From JAZGGS01 sp963714405 (GTDB taxonomy: Bacteria > Bacteroidota > Ignavibacteria > Ignavibacteriales > Ignavibacteriaceae): DNA of 64,000 nt. Positions 43,389-52,156 of the stretch are shown here, piece by piece. The stretch's first letter is position 1, and every line of letters starts with the position of its first letter. The notes under the pieces are model-generated. The model was not told the origin of the DNA. It did no database searches and saw nothing but the letters and a program-made list of their open reading frames with translations. The position numbers and the translations under genes are program-made. The stretch covers positions 1,274,628 through 1,338,627 of the forward strand of contig CAVQOH010000002.1 of NCBI GenBank assembly GCA_963714405.1. The letters are read 5' to 3'.

Positions 43389-46300
43389 AATTGTTAACTG
43401 ATATTCCCTTTCTTAAAGATTTTTCAATTGATTTTTTAAAACTTTGAAGGTTAACGGGTTTCTGGAAAACAAATTCAATTCCAAGATCAAGATAATCCTG
43501 TGCTAAAGTGCGTTCAATTTTTCTGCTTAAAACAATAACTGGCATTGCTCCCGCTATGTTTTTACTAATAACTTCCTGAACAAATTCGTATCCATTCATT
43601 TCCGGCATTTCATGCTCGGTAATAACTAAAGCTGGTGGCGAAATTGATATCAGTTCAATTGCTTCTTTTCCATTCGAAGCAACTTCTACCTGGTATTCTG
43701 GAGTAATATTATTTAGAATTTTGGAGTATAGAAGTCTATCGGTTTTATTATCATCAACTATTAAAATATTTGCAGAAGCAGTTGGCAAAGTAAATTTAAA
43801 AGTTGATCCTCTACCATAATCACTTTCTACCCATATTGTTCCGCCATGCTTTTCTATAATATCTTTCACTAATGATAATCCCAGACCGCTTCCTTTCTCA
43901 CCTCCTGTGCCTTCAGAAGTAAACTTTGTATCAACATTAAATAGCTTGCCGATGTTTTCTTTTTTAATACCTCTGCCGGTATCTTTAACAGAAAATTCCA
44001 AAAACCTTGCAGTACCGGATGGATTTACTGAAACAATTACTTTATCTGCTTTGCTCGTAAATTTAACTGCATTGGATAAAATATTGTTGAAAACTTGCTC
44101 TATTAAACTTTTATCAACAAATACAAAGTACTTACTGCTAACTGTTGAAATTATATTCACTCCTTTAGGATACCACATTCCCGATAAAGAGTTTATTGAT
44201 TTTTCAATAATTGATTTTGCCTGAACTTTTTGTGGTTCAAATTTTACTCTTCCAGTTTGCAATCTTGTCCAATCAAGTAAAGAATTAACAAGCGCTAACA
44301 TTGAAGTTGAAGATTCTTTAATAAAGTTAATGTACTGTGCTCTTTCGGATTTGCTAAGTGTTTCATCATTGCCAAGCAGTTCCGTAAATCCCAGTATTGA
44401 ACTGAATGGAGTACGAAGGTCATGAGAAATTATAGAAATGAACCTGTCCTTAGTTTCATTCAGCTTCAGAAGATTATCTGCAGATTTTTTCAAATCTTCT
44501 TCAGCTCTTTTCTTTAAAGTGATATCACTTACAAGCCCGTATATTTTTTTAACCCCACCTGCTTCATCTCTTATCAACTTCACTTTGTTTCTTATCCAAA
44601 CTGCGCCGCCCTGTTTATTAATAATTCTAAACTCCATTTCACTGGAAAGCTGGAACTTGCTTTTTACAAGTGACGAGAGTCTCTTTTTCAAAACTGGAAA
44701 ATCGTCGGGATGTACAATTTTCAGGAAGAGTTTTGCATCACCTAGAAAATCTGACTGAGTGTAACCGGTTATTTTTTCAACAGCGGAAGTATAAAATAGC
44801 GGACGCATAAAGTTACCAATGCGTTCAAAAGTATAAAGAAAATCATCAATATTTTCTGTTACATTCCTGTATTTTTCCTCTGAATCTCTGATTATTTTTT
44901 GTGCACGCTTTCTCTCTGTAACATCGCGTATTACCATTACCACGCAGACTTTTTCATCATAGTTAAAAGTTGAAACCGATATTTCTGTAAAAATAGAAGA
45001 GTTATCCCTTTTTTTACCTAAAAATTCAAATCTCTCTGGTGCGTTTTTTCCCTTCTCGATTAAACGGAAGTACTCTACAACTTTAAGTACATCTTCATTA
45101 GAGACAAGATCGATCAATTCCCTCTCAATTAATTCATTACCGGTATCGTAACCAAAAATTTCTGCAAACGAATTGTTCGCTATTAAAATTTTCCCATTTG
45201 ATTCAACTGCAATTCCATCCTGAGATGCTTCAAAAAGTGATTTGTAAAGTTGCAACTCCAATTCAAGTGAAATTTCTGTTGAACTATCAGTTAAAAATAA
45301 ATTAAAGCCCCTTTCCTTTGTTTCAGCATCATAAAAAGGTATTACCGATGCAACTGTTGGAAGCTCTTTATTGCCCTTTGCTTTAAATGGAATAACTGAA
45401 CGTTGATTAGTTTCTTTAGCGAGTTCTTCGAGGGAAAAATCTTTATCCTTTAAAAATGATGCTGGTACCAGATCGGTCAGCTTTTTTTCTTTCAACTCAT
45501 CATTGCTATACTCAATAGTTTTTATAAAATTTGAATTAGCATAGATTATTTTACCGCTTTGATCAACTGAGCAAATTAGTTGTGTGGTGTTATTTACAAT
45601 ATTTTTTAATGTTTTTTCAGATGATTTAATTTTTTCATCCTCTTCAAAATTTTTGGTTATATTGCTGCAGAGAACAACAACAGAGTTACGATTTTCATCT
45701 GCGAATGAAAATTTTAATTCAAATATTTGCTTTACCTGGTCCTCGCCAAAAATATTTATATTGATTTTCCAGACATTCTGTTCAGCCAAATCTCCAATTA
45801 TTTTTCTAAAGAAATCCTCGTTAAATAGTTTAAGCGTTTCACCAAAAAACCTGCCTCCAATATCTTTACTTTTAATGTTAAAAAGTTTTTCTGTTTCATT
45901 ATCCCAGTAAATTACATTCCCATTTTTATCCAAAACAAACAAAGCATTTGAAAGATTTGATGTAACTTGCCTGTAATATTCCAGCTCACTAACAAGTTTA
46001 TCCTTTTGCAATTTTTCAATTGCTTCTGAGGTTATGTCATTAAAGAAAAAATAAATTAATTGTATGGTTCCCCTGCGGCTAAGTAGTGGTTCAATCCTGC
46101 ATTCAAAAGTTAGTTTCTTATTTGTAATATCAAGTTCAAGAGTTACCCTTAAAGGTTTGCCGGATTCTGTTACTTTCTTAATGCTCTGTGATAGTGTTTC
46201 CTTTATTGATGAGTTGAATAAATCAACAAGTGATTTTCCAATAGTGGATTGCTGGGTTATTTTTAATTTTTCAGGCGCGCTGCCAGCAGAAAATTTTATT

Positions 46301-46752
46301 TCGCCTTTCTGGTTTGTTACAATTAAAAAATCGTTTACTCTTCTAATTGCTTTTTCTATATAGTCTGCTCTCAATTCCTGCTGATCAGTAAGAGCGGAAA
46401 GCACTTTAATATCTTCAACCAGTAAAATTCCCCCTGAGACTTTTTCATCAGAGAAAATTGGCGAACCCTTTACAATAAGAGTTATTCGTCCTCCGTCATT
46501 TGTGTGAACTTCCTGGATTCCCCTTTCAAATGAAAAGCCATCTTTAATTTCTTTAAGTTCTTCTGTTAAGCTTGATGAAGGGAAAATTTCAGTTTCAAAA
46601 ATGTTAGTACCGATTAATGACCGGGCTTCCAATTGGTAGAGTATATTGAATTTTTCAAAGTTCTGGTTTACAAAATCAATATTTCCATCAACTGAAAACG
46701 TTATAATACCAACAGGTGCCTGCTCAACAATATTGGATATGTTAATTTCCAT
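43381..46752 (-). CDS. Six-PAS hybrid histidine kinase with a Glu-substituted receiver domain
   Basis: An 1123-residue soluble sensor kinase with no membrane segment. About six PAS domains fill residues 1-755 (for example APVGIITFSVDGNIDFVNQN, SNLSNALFVLDKNGNVIYWD, SLFEASQDGIAVESNGKILI). HisKA follows with FISIISHDLRTPFSS (phospho-His777), then the ATPase boxes (NNILSNAVKFT, VKDTGRGI, GEKGSGLGLSLVKDI). The C-terminal receiver (~1000-1115) keeps the acidic pocket (ILIVDDN), switch Ser and Lys (FQKPV). The residue that should be the phospho-accepting Asp is Glu1046 (VITEHEMPEMNG), encoded GAG. The receiver may therefore be locked in an active-like state or serve as a docking domain. The partner response regulator is not nearby. 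Confidence 0.93.
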   Translation of the reverse strand: MEINISNIVEQAPVGIITFSVDGNIDFVNQNFEKFNILYQLEARSLIGTNIFETEIFPSSSLTEELKEIKDGFSFERGIQEVHTNDGGRITLIVKGSPIFSDEKVSGGILLVEDIKVLSALTDQQELRADYIEKAIRRVNDFLIVTNQKGEIKFSAGSAPEKLKITQQSTIGKSLVDLFNSSIKETLSQSIKKVTESGKPLRVTLELDITNKKLTFECRIEPLLSRRGTIQLIYFFFNDITSEAIEKLQKDKLVSELEYYRQVTSNLSNALFVLDKNGNVIYWDNETEKLFNIKSKDIGGRFFGETLKLFNEDFFRKIIGDLAEQNVWKININIFGEDQVKQIFELKFSFADENRNSVVVLCSNITKNFEEDEKIKSSEKTLKNIVNNTTQLICSVDQSGKIIYANSNFIKTIEYSNDELKEKKLTDLVPASFLKDKDFSLEELAKETNQRSVIPFKAKGNKELPTVASVIPFYDAETKERGFNLFLTDSSTEISLELELQLYKSLFEASQDGIAVESNGKILIANNSFAEIFGYDTGNELIERELIDLVSNEDVLKVVEYFRLIEKGKNAPERFEFLGKKRDNSSIFTEISVSTFNYDEKVCVVMVIRDVTERKRAQKIIRDSEEKYRNVTENIDDFLYTFERIGNFMRPLFYTSAVEKITGYTQSDFLGDAKLFLKIVHPDDFPVLKKRLSSLVKSKFQLSSEMEFRIINKQGGAVWIRNKVKLIRDEAGGVKKIYGLVSDITLKKRAEEDLKKSADNLLKLNETKDRFISIISHDLRTPFSSILGFTELLGNDETLSKSERAQYINFIKESSTSMLALVNSLLDWTRLQTGRVKFEPQKVQAKSIIEKSINSLSGMWYPKGVNIISTVSSKYFVFVDKSLIEQVFNNILSNAVKFTSKADKVIVSVNPSGTARFLEFSVKDTGRGIKKENIGKLFNVDTKFTSEGTGGEKGSGLGLSLVKDIIEKHGGTIWVESDYGRGSTFKFTLPTASANILIVDDNKTDRLLYSKILNNITPEYQVEVASNGKEAIELISISPPALVITEHEMPEMNGYEFVQEVISKNIAGAMPVIVLSRKIERTLAQDYLDLGIEFVFQKPVNLQSFKKSIEKSLRKGISVNNSK

Positions 46753-47284
46753 AACCGAAGTGAATTTAGGTTAATCATTGCAAAGATGATTTTTCGAGTT
46801 TCGCCCTTTCAACTCATTGTGGGTTTTTATCATCAATAATAATGCTAATTTTATGTCGGGCTTTAAAAATCCCGTGGATTAAACTGCTATGAGAAATCCT
46901 TTAATTTTAGTTAATTATTAGCAATTTTAGGAAAGCAGAAATCCGGTTTATTCTATTTATGCTTCTTTTGAACTTTAACTGTAAAAATATTAAATAAACT
47001 GATATTTCGTGTATCATTATGAAACGTTAAATTTTGATTATTTATTTGAATTTTGAGCTATGAAGAATTCTAATTGACGTGGTTTTGGATTAGAAAATTA
47101 TAATAAATTAATGTAAATCCTGATTGAATTTTTTTAAATATTAGTTCTGTTATAGACTAATTTTTATAATTCATATTTACCCGAAATGAAAAATTTAGTT
47201 TTTAAAACTTTGTTTATCTGTAGCACAAGTTACTAACATGGATTTTTAGTAAATTTTAAATATCAATAAACAACTTATATTTAT
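46753..47284 (+). other. 532-base intergenic region, no gene recognised
   Basis: A very AT-rich gap between the divergent hybrid kinase and mlaE genes, so both promoters should lie here. I see no open frame with a ribosome-binding site, no tRNA-like cloverleaf, no strong hairpin and no convincing -35/-10 pair with correct spacing. Confidence 0.5.
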
Positions 47285-48058
47285 TTGATTAATAACATTC
47301 TACAAGCCCTCGGCAATAAAACTTTACGCTTCCTGGAAGAGTTCGGGCAGATATCCACTCTGCTTTACAAAATAATTAAGAACATTAAAAACGTTCCGCG
47401 GACAGCAAAAGTTATTCTTCATCAGATGGAACATATTGGGGTAAATTCACTTCCGTTGGTACTTATAATTGCTGTATTTACAGGTGCAGTTGCTGCATGG
47501 CAGGCAGCTTACCAGTTAAAAGGTCTTGCACCAATGTCTATCCTTGGTGGAACAACAAGCCGCGCAATTGTAACAGAACTTGGACCAGTGCTTACAGGAA
47601 TTGTTATTGCAGGAAGAGTTGGAGCATCCATTGCTGCGGAAATTGGAACAATGAAAGTAACTGAGCAGATAGATGCTTTGGAAATTATGGCAATTGATCC
47701 GATAAGATATTTAGCAATGCCAAGAATGCTTGCTTCAGTTTTGATGATGCCGATACTTGTAATTTTTGCAAATACCATCGCAGTTTTTGGTGCATTTGTT
47801 GTATCCAACTATTTCTTAAATGTTACATTCGAGGTCTTTTTCGATTCGGTTAAATACTTCTTTGTATTCAGAGATCTTACAGGAGGTTTGGTTAAAACTT
47901 TGTTCTTTGGAGGTGTCACTGCTCTGCTGGGGTGCCATATCGGATTTAGAACTTCGGGAGGAGCAGAAGGAGTTGGTCTTTCAACAATTCGTTCATTTGT
48001 ATTATCTGCTGCAATGATTTTGATTTTAGATTACGTTCTCTGGATGTTAATGTTTTAA
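47285..48058 (+). CDS. mlaE: MlaE-type ABC transporter permease
   Basis: A 257-residue inner-membrane permease of the MlaE/YrbE family that moves phospholipids between inner and outer membranes together with an MlaF ATPase and an MCE protein. Diagnostics: LPLVLIIAVFTGAVAAWQAA, ELGPVLTGIVIAGRVGASIA, AEIGTMKVTEQIDALEIMAI and the end GCHIGFRTSGGAEGVGLST. The start is TTG 47285, the only position giving the usual N-terminal helix (LGNKTLRFLEEFGQ). The ATPase and MCE partners are not next to it; ilvE follows after 122 bases. Confidence 0.92.
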   Translation: MINNILQALGNKTLRFLEEFGQISTLLYKIIKNIKNVPRTAKVILHQMEHIGVNSLPLVLIIAVFTGAVAAWQAAYQLKGLAPMSILGGTTSRAIVTELGPVLTGIVIAGRVGASIAAEIGTMKVTEQIDALEIMAIDPIRYLAMPRMLASVLMMPILVIFANTIAVFGAFVVSNYFLNVTFEVFFDSVKYFFVFRDLTGGLVKTLFFGGVTALLGCHIGFRTSGGAEGVGLSTIRSFVLSAAMILILDYVLWMLMF

Positions 48059-48180
48059 TCATTTATAGTTAGCAACTAAAAAAATCATTGCAGGCGCTTT
48101 CATTAATCCTAAATTATTTTATTTTAAAAGAAAATTTTGCTATATAGAAATACTCTCAAATAAAAATATCGGGTTGAATT

Positions 48181-49269
48181 ATGGAAAAAATTAAATATAA
48201 CATTAAGGAAAGAGCCACCCCGGTTGAACTTCCGAAATCACTTGGCTTTGGTAAAATTTTTACTGATCACGTTTTTCAAATGGATTACAGTCCTGAAAAA
48301 GGATGGTGCAATCCTGAAATAACAACAGCAGGTAATCTTCCTATGCATCCTGCAACAATGTTTATTCATTATGGGCAGGCAGTGTTTGAAGGATTGAAAG
48401 CATTTAAACAGAATGATGGAAATATTGTAATATTCAGACCTGATAAACATTTTGAAAGAATAAACAATTCTTCAAGAAGAATTTGCATTCCTGAAGTAGA
48501 TGTTAAATTTGTTATGGAAGCATTAAAAGATCTTGTTAATGTTGAACGCGATTGGATTCCTACAACAAAAGGGGAAGCACTTTATATTCGCCCATTTATT
48601 TTTGGCGGCGATCCATTCCTTGGTGTTCGCCCATCAAAAAATTATAAGTTCATAATTTTACTCTCACCGGTTGGAGCTTATTATCCGGAAGGTTTTAATC
48701 CTGTTAAAATACTTGTACAGGATGATTATGTACGCGCAGTGCGTAAGGGTTTAGGTGAATGTAAAACTCCTGCAAATTATGCTGCAAGCTTATTGGCAGG
48801 AGAGGAAGCGGTTAAAAAAGGTTTTACTCAGGTTTTATGGCTTGATGGTGTTGAACAGAAATATATTGAAGAAGTTGGTACAATGAATATTTTTATAAAC
48901 CTTAAAAATGAAATTGTAACACCAAAACTTAACGGAAGCATTTTACCCGGCATTACAAGAAGAACAGTAATTGAACTGCTTAAAGAATGGAAAATGAATA
49001 TCGTTGAAAGAGATATTACAATTGATGAAGTCGTAAAAGCTTATGATGATGGAAAACTTGTTGGAATTTTTGGAACTGGTACTGCAGCAATTATTTCTAC
49101 AGTTGGATGGCTTACTTATAAAGGTAAAGAGATGACTTTAAATAACGGCAAACCAAATGAACTTGACCTGAAACTTTTTAATGAAATTACTGCAATCCAT
49201 TACGGCGAAAAAGCAGACACACACAACTGGCTTATGCAGGTTGAAAAGAAAGAAGTGGAAGTAGGTTAA
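48181..49269 (+). CDS. ilvE: Branched-chain amino-acid aminotransferase
   Basis: A 362-residue fold-type IV PLP aminotransferase of the class-II BCAT type, transferring amino groups between Leu/Ile/Val and 2-oxoglutarate. Signatures: HYGQAVFEGLKAFKQNDGNI, RPDKHFERINNSSRRICIPE, YIRPFIFGGDPFLGVRPSKN, the lysine region KTPANYAASLLAGEEAVKKG and the late motif EEVGTMNIFINLKNEIVTP. PLP-phosphate contacts lie in FGTGTAAIISTVGWLTYKG. No ilv or leu genes are adjacent. A terminator follows. Confidence 0.95.
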   Translation: MEKIKYNIKERATPVELPKSLGFGKIFTDHVFQMDYSPEKGWCNPEITTAGNLPMHPATMFIHYGQAVFEGLKAFKQNDGNIVIFRPDKHFERINNSSRRICIPEVDVKFVMEALKDLVNVERDWIPTTKGEALYIRPFIFGGDPFLGVRPSKNYKFIILLSPVGAYYPEGFNPVKILVQDDYVRAVRKGLGECKTPANYAASLLAGEEAVKKGFTQVLWLDGVEQKYIEEVGTMNIFINLKNEIVTPKLNGSILPGITRRTVIELLKEWKMNIVERDITIDEVVKAYDDGKLVGIFGTGTAAIISTVGWLTYKGKEMTLNNGKPNELDLKLFNEITAIHYGEKADTHNWLMQVEKKEVEVG

Positions 49270-49303
49270 AATAAAGTTTTAAAAATCGTAATTAATTTAA
49301 TAG

Positions 49304-49335
49304 GATGGTGACGAGAAGTTGCCATCTTGTTTTTT
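49304..49335 (+). terminator. Terminator after ilvE
   Basis: GATGGTGAC (49304-49312) pairs with GTTGCCATC (49318-49326) with two G-T wobbles, followed by TTGTTTTTT. It lies 35 bases after the stop codon. Confidence 0.75.
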
Positions 49336-49742
49336 CCCGCTATATTGCACGATAAATTCCAATTAGACATTCCAGAATATAAATTTATATTACAATTTCT
49401 TGCCGCTATTAGTGTTAAGATATATAAGGCAGGTACATAATCTTTACTGAGTATTGGCGGATGAATAATTAATATAATATTGATCACAATCCTTTTTCAG
49501 CCACCATTGCCATGAATACAATAATCGATATAAAGCTAAGCTGTCAAGAAATTTATCTCGCTCATAAGCTACAAGCAGTTTTTAAATTGATATGCAGTGT
49601 AAAAACTAGAAGCAGTAAACTATATTGAAAAATACAGAGGAGTAAATTACCATAATACTATTTTCGAATTTCTCATTTTACATTTCACCTTTAAAACCTT
49701 GTATATATTTTAAAAAAAAATTTAAATTTATTTAAAAACCAC
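49336..49742 (+). other. Intergenic region between ilvE and the lexA promoter, no gene recognised
   Basis: About 400 AT-rich bases. A 73-codon minus-strand frame (49266-49487) exists but lacks a ribosome-binding site, overlaps the ilvE terminator and has an unlikely composition, so it is not counted. No tRNA or repeat was seen. Confidence 0.45.
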
Positions 49743-49792
49743 TTGACAAGTGTTCAAATGTGCACTATATTAGTAGTGAACAATTGAGCACT
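49743..49792 (+). promoter_or_regulatory. lexA promoter with two LexA-type operators
   Basis: TTGACA (49743-49748) and TATATT (49766-49771) are 17 bases apart. Two similar 18-bp sites share the pattern AGTGNNCAAWTGNGCACT: AGTGTTCAAATGTGCACT (49749-49766) fills the spacer and AGTGAACAATTGAGCACT (49775-49792) covers the start site. Their centres are 26 bp apart. Both are near-palindromes and are natural autoregulatory SOS boxes. Confidence 0.85.
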
Positions 49793-49819
49793 ACTTTCTA
49801 AAACAAATGAGATAGAAAC

Positions 49820-50470
49820 GTGGAAAAAAAAGAACTAACAGAGCGGCAAAGAGAGATTCTGGATTTTATTAACCAATTTCTTGGAGAAAACGGCTACCCC
49901 CCAACTTTAAGAGAAATTGGCAAACATTTTCAGATTTCTTCAACATTTGGTGTAAAACGCCATCTGGATGCACTTGAAAAAAAGGGATACTTAAATGTTG
50001 AAAGCAATGCCAGCCGGGGAATCTCATTAATAAAAGAAGATACAGGTCTTTCCGATCTGGCCGCAGCATTAAAAAATGAGGTGTTTAGTAAAATTCCAGT
50101 TGTTGGAAGGGTTGCTGCCGGTTCACCAATACTTGCAATGGAAAATATTGAGGGTTCGGTTATTATCGATCCGGCTTTTATTAAAAATGCAGAAGATGCA
50201 TTTGCCTTAAGAGTTAGTGGAGATAGTATGATTAACGCAGGCATTTTTGAGAACGATCTTGTTATTGTTTCTCCAAATGAAAAGGGCATAAACGGTGATG
50301 TAATTGTTGCAATGCTGGATGATGAAGTTACTGTAAAAACCCTGGAGAAAAAACAAAACAAAATAAGATTGATACCTGAAAATGATAGTTATAAACCAAT
50401 TGAAATAAAGAATACAAATGATTTTTCAATTGTTGGTAAAGTAAAAGGGGTTGTAAGATGGATGAATTAA
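49820..50470 (+). CDS. lexA: LexA repressor
   Basis: A 216-residue SOS repressor starting GTG 49820. The N-terminal winged helix reads LTERQREILDFINQFL, GYPPTLREIGKHFQI and VKRHLDALEKKGYL. The C-terminal autoprotease has the cleavage site in GRVAAGSP (Ala-Gly), the nucleophile Ser in RVSGDSMINAGI and the Lys in DDEVTVKTL. RecA-stimulated self-cleavage would induce the SOS response. Two more genes follow in tight succession behind the same operator region, so the operon itself is probably SOS-controlled. Confidence 0.97.
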   Translation: MEKKELTERQREILDFINQFLGENGYPPTLREIGKHFQISSTFGVKRHLDALEKKGYLNVESNASRGISLIKEDTGLSDLAAALKNEVFSKIPVVGRVAAGSPILAMENIEGSVIIDPAFIKNAEDAFALRVSGDSMINAGIFENDLVIVSPNEKGINGDVIVAMLDDEVTVKTLEKKQNKIRLIPENDSYKPIEIKNTNDFSIVGKVKGVVRWMN

Positions 50471-50481
50471 AAGGAGTTAAA

Positions 50482-50730
50482 ATGAAATCAGATATTTTTA
50501 TAAATGCAATTAGAAACCGTAACTACCTTAGATTTTTATATGGATTGCAGGAAATTCATATAGAGCCATATTATATAGCTCGCGAAAGATCAGGTAAAAA
50601 AGTAATTTACGGAAGAGTAAACACCACAAAGGAAATTAAAAAATTTGCTTACGATAGAATAGCAAATATTAAAGTTCTAGATAGTTATAAGTTCTCACCA
50701 ATCATTCCAATAATTCAGCAAGCTGTTTAA
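50482..50730 (+). CDS. Small WYL-like domain protein in the lexA operon
   Basis: About 82 residues; ATG 50482 is chosen because AAAAGGAG ends four to five bases upstream. The upstream ATG at 50458 overlaps the lexA stop and has no ribosome site. The sequence resembles the small beta-barrel of WYL/Sm-like modules: NYLRFLYGLQEIHIEPYYIA, RSGKKVIYGRVN and KFAYDRIANIKVL. WYL domains bind nucleic acid or nucleotide ligands and are common in DNA-damage and defence regulators. It sits between lexA and the nuclease-like gene, so a DNA-damage role is plausible but unproven. Confidence 0.75.
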   Translation: MKSDIFINAIRNRNYLRFLYGLQEIHIEPYYIARERSGKKVIYGRVNTTKEIKKFAYDRIANIKVLDSYKFSPIIPIIQQAV

Positions 50731-50744
50731 AGATGGAGGCAGTT

Positions 50745-51176
50745 ATGTTGCAAATTAGTGAAAGATATATAGTTGACTCATTAGTCTCTCAATTCTGGAA
50801 GAGAGGTTATTTAACTTTGAGCAGGCGTTTTGGCACTTACCTTCCTGAACCAGAAAGAGTTGGCGAATTTAATGTTGATGTTATTGCAAGGCAGAGAAAT
50901 AAATATGCTATAGGTATTACTTTAACCGAATCAGATTTAAACAGCACATCACTTAGAGAAAAATTAATTTATTTAGCTACGCGGCACACAAAATTTTCAA
51001 ACCAACCTGTCACACTTTTTGTTGCAGTATCAGAATTTCATATTAAGCGGGTAAAAAACCTTTTAGCTCAATTAAATGATGAAGTAAAACGCAACATTAA
51101 ACTATTATCCATAGTTGATCAAACGATAACAAAAACAACAAAATCTGGAAGAAAAACCAAAGTGTTGTTTTCATGA
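50745..51176 (+). CDS. Possible PD-(D/E)xK-fold protein in the lexA operon, active site apparently incomplete
   Basis: About 143 residues from ATG 50745 (GGAGGCAGTT just upstream); ATG 50733 is an alternative. The core GEFNVDVIARQRNKYAIGIT resembles the strand-turn-strand of restriction-endonuclease-like folds (x-D-V-I-A ... Y-A-x-E-x-K), with the Asp present but Gly-Ile-Thr where E-x-K would be. The C-terminus is helical and very basic (KTTKSGRKTKVLF), suited to nucleic-acid binding. It lies 15 bases after the WYL-like gene. It could be a degenerate nuclease, a DNA-binding scaffold, or an unrelated fold. Confidence 0.6.
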   Translation: MLQISERYIVDSLVSQFWKRGYLTLSRRFGTYLPEPERVGEFNVDVIARQRNKYAIGITLTESDLNSTSLREKLIYLATRHTKFSNQPVTLFVAVSEFHIKRVKNLLAQLNDEVKRNIKLLSIVDQTITKTTKSGRKTKVLFS

Positions 51177-51367
51177 TTACCGTTAAAAATTATACAATAT
51201 CTAATAATCCGTAAAATAATCCTTTCTTTCTTTCTACCTTTTCGCATAAAATACCAGGATTTATTATTCAGTATGAGCTTTAATTACTCTAATGAAGGAC
51301 ACTTTACCTTGATTTTATAGCTGTGTAGGTTTAATTTTACACGCTTAAACAAAATTTAGAAAAGGCG

Positions 51368-52138
51368 TTGTCTAACAAAATAAAAACTTCTGATGAACAG
51401 CTGCAGGCACAGTTAAAAAGCTCGGGAGAAATACCTGCACACATAGCCATTATTATGGATGGAAATGGCAGGTGGGCAAAATCAAGAGGTTTGCCAAGAT
51501 TTGCAGGTCATAAAGAAGGTGTTGAATCTGTTAGAGATATTGTAGAAGCTGCTTCTCAGGTTGGTGTTAAATTTTTAACACTTTATACTTTTTCTACAGA
51601 AAACTGGAAACGCCCGGTTGAAGAGGTTTCACTGCTAATGAGGTTGTTGCTAAAAAACCTAAAAGAAAGAGTTGATGAACTCGATGAGAATGATGTGAGA
51701 CTTACCTGTATAGGCGATTTGAAATCCTTACCAAAGGAAGTACAGCAGCAGCTTAATGATGATATTGAAAGAACTAAAAACAATAAACGGATGACACTGA
51801 ATTTGGCGTTAAGTTACAGCGGCAGATGGGAACTATTGGAAGCAGTTAAGAGTATTAATCATTCAATTCTTAAAAAAGAATTACTGGTTGATGATATAAA
51901 TGATGAAACAATTTCGAGTCATCTTACAACTAAAAATATGCCTGATCCTGATTTAATAATAAGAACCAGTGGCGAATTCAGGGTGAGTAACTTTCTTCTA
52001 TGGCAGGTTGCTTATTCGGAATTTGTAATTTCAAATGTTTTTTGGCCTGATTTCAGAAGAGAACAATTATACGATGCGATTAGAAATTTCCAGAAACGTG
52101 AACGGAGATTTGGTAAAGTTAGTGAACAAATTAAGTAA
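51368..52138 (+). CDS. uppS: Undecaprenyl diphosphate synthase (isoprenyl transferase)
   Basis: A 256-residue cis-prenyltransferase that builds the C55 carrier for peptidoglycan and other envelope polymers. Diagnostics: IPAHIAIIMDGNGRWAKSRG (catalytic Asp and pyrophosphate-binding region), GHKEGVESVRDIVEAA, FLTLYTFSTENWKRP and RTSGEFRVSNFLLWQVAYSE. The start is TTG 51368 with AAAAGGCG upstream. First gene of an envelope operon; bamA follows 18 bases later. Confidence 0.95.
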   Translation: MSNKIKTSDEQLQAQLKSSGEIPAHIAIIMDGNGRWAKSRGLPRFAGHKEGVESVRDIVEAASQVGVKFLTLYTFSTENWKRPVEEVSLLMRLLLKNLKERVDELDENDVRLTCIGDLKSLPKEVQQQLNDDIERTKNNKRMTLNLALSYSGRWELLEAVKSINHSILKKELLVDDINDETISSHLTTKNMPDPDLIIRTSGEFRVSNFLLWQVAYSEFVISNVFWPDFRREQLYDAIRNFQKRERRFGKVSEQIK

Positions 52139-52156
52139 ACAGAAAGTTTCAAAAGA

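Noticed and set aside
43907..46363. Several 99-108-codon + strand frames
   Set aside because: All are antisense to the hybrid histidine kinase, which has continuous recognisable domains.
49266..49487. 73-codon minus-strand frame
   Set aside because: No ribosome site, overlaps the ilvE terminator, and the composition is unlike neighbouring genes.
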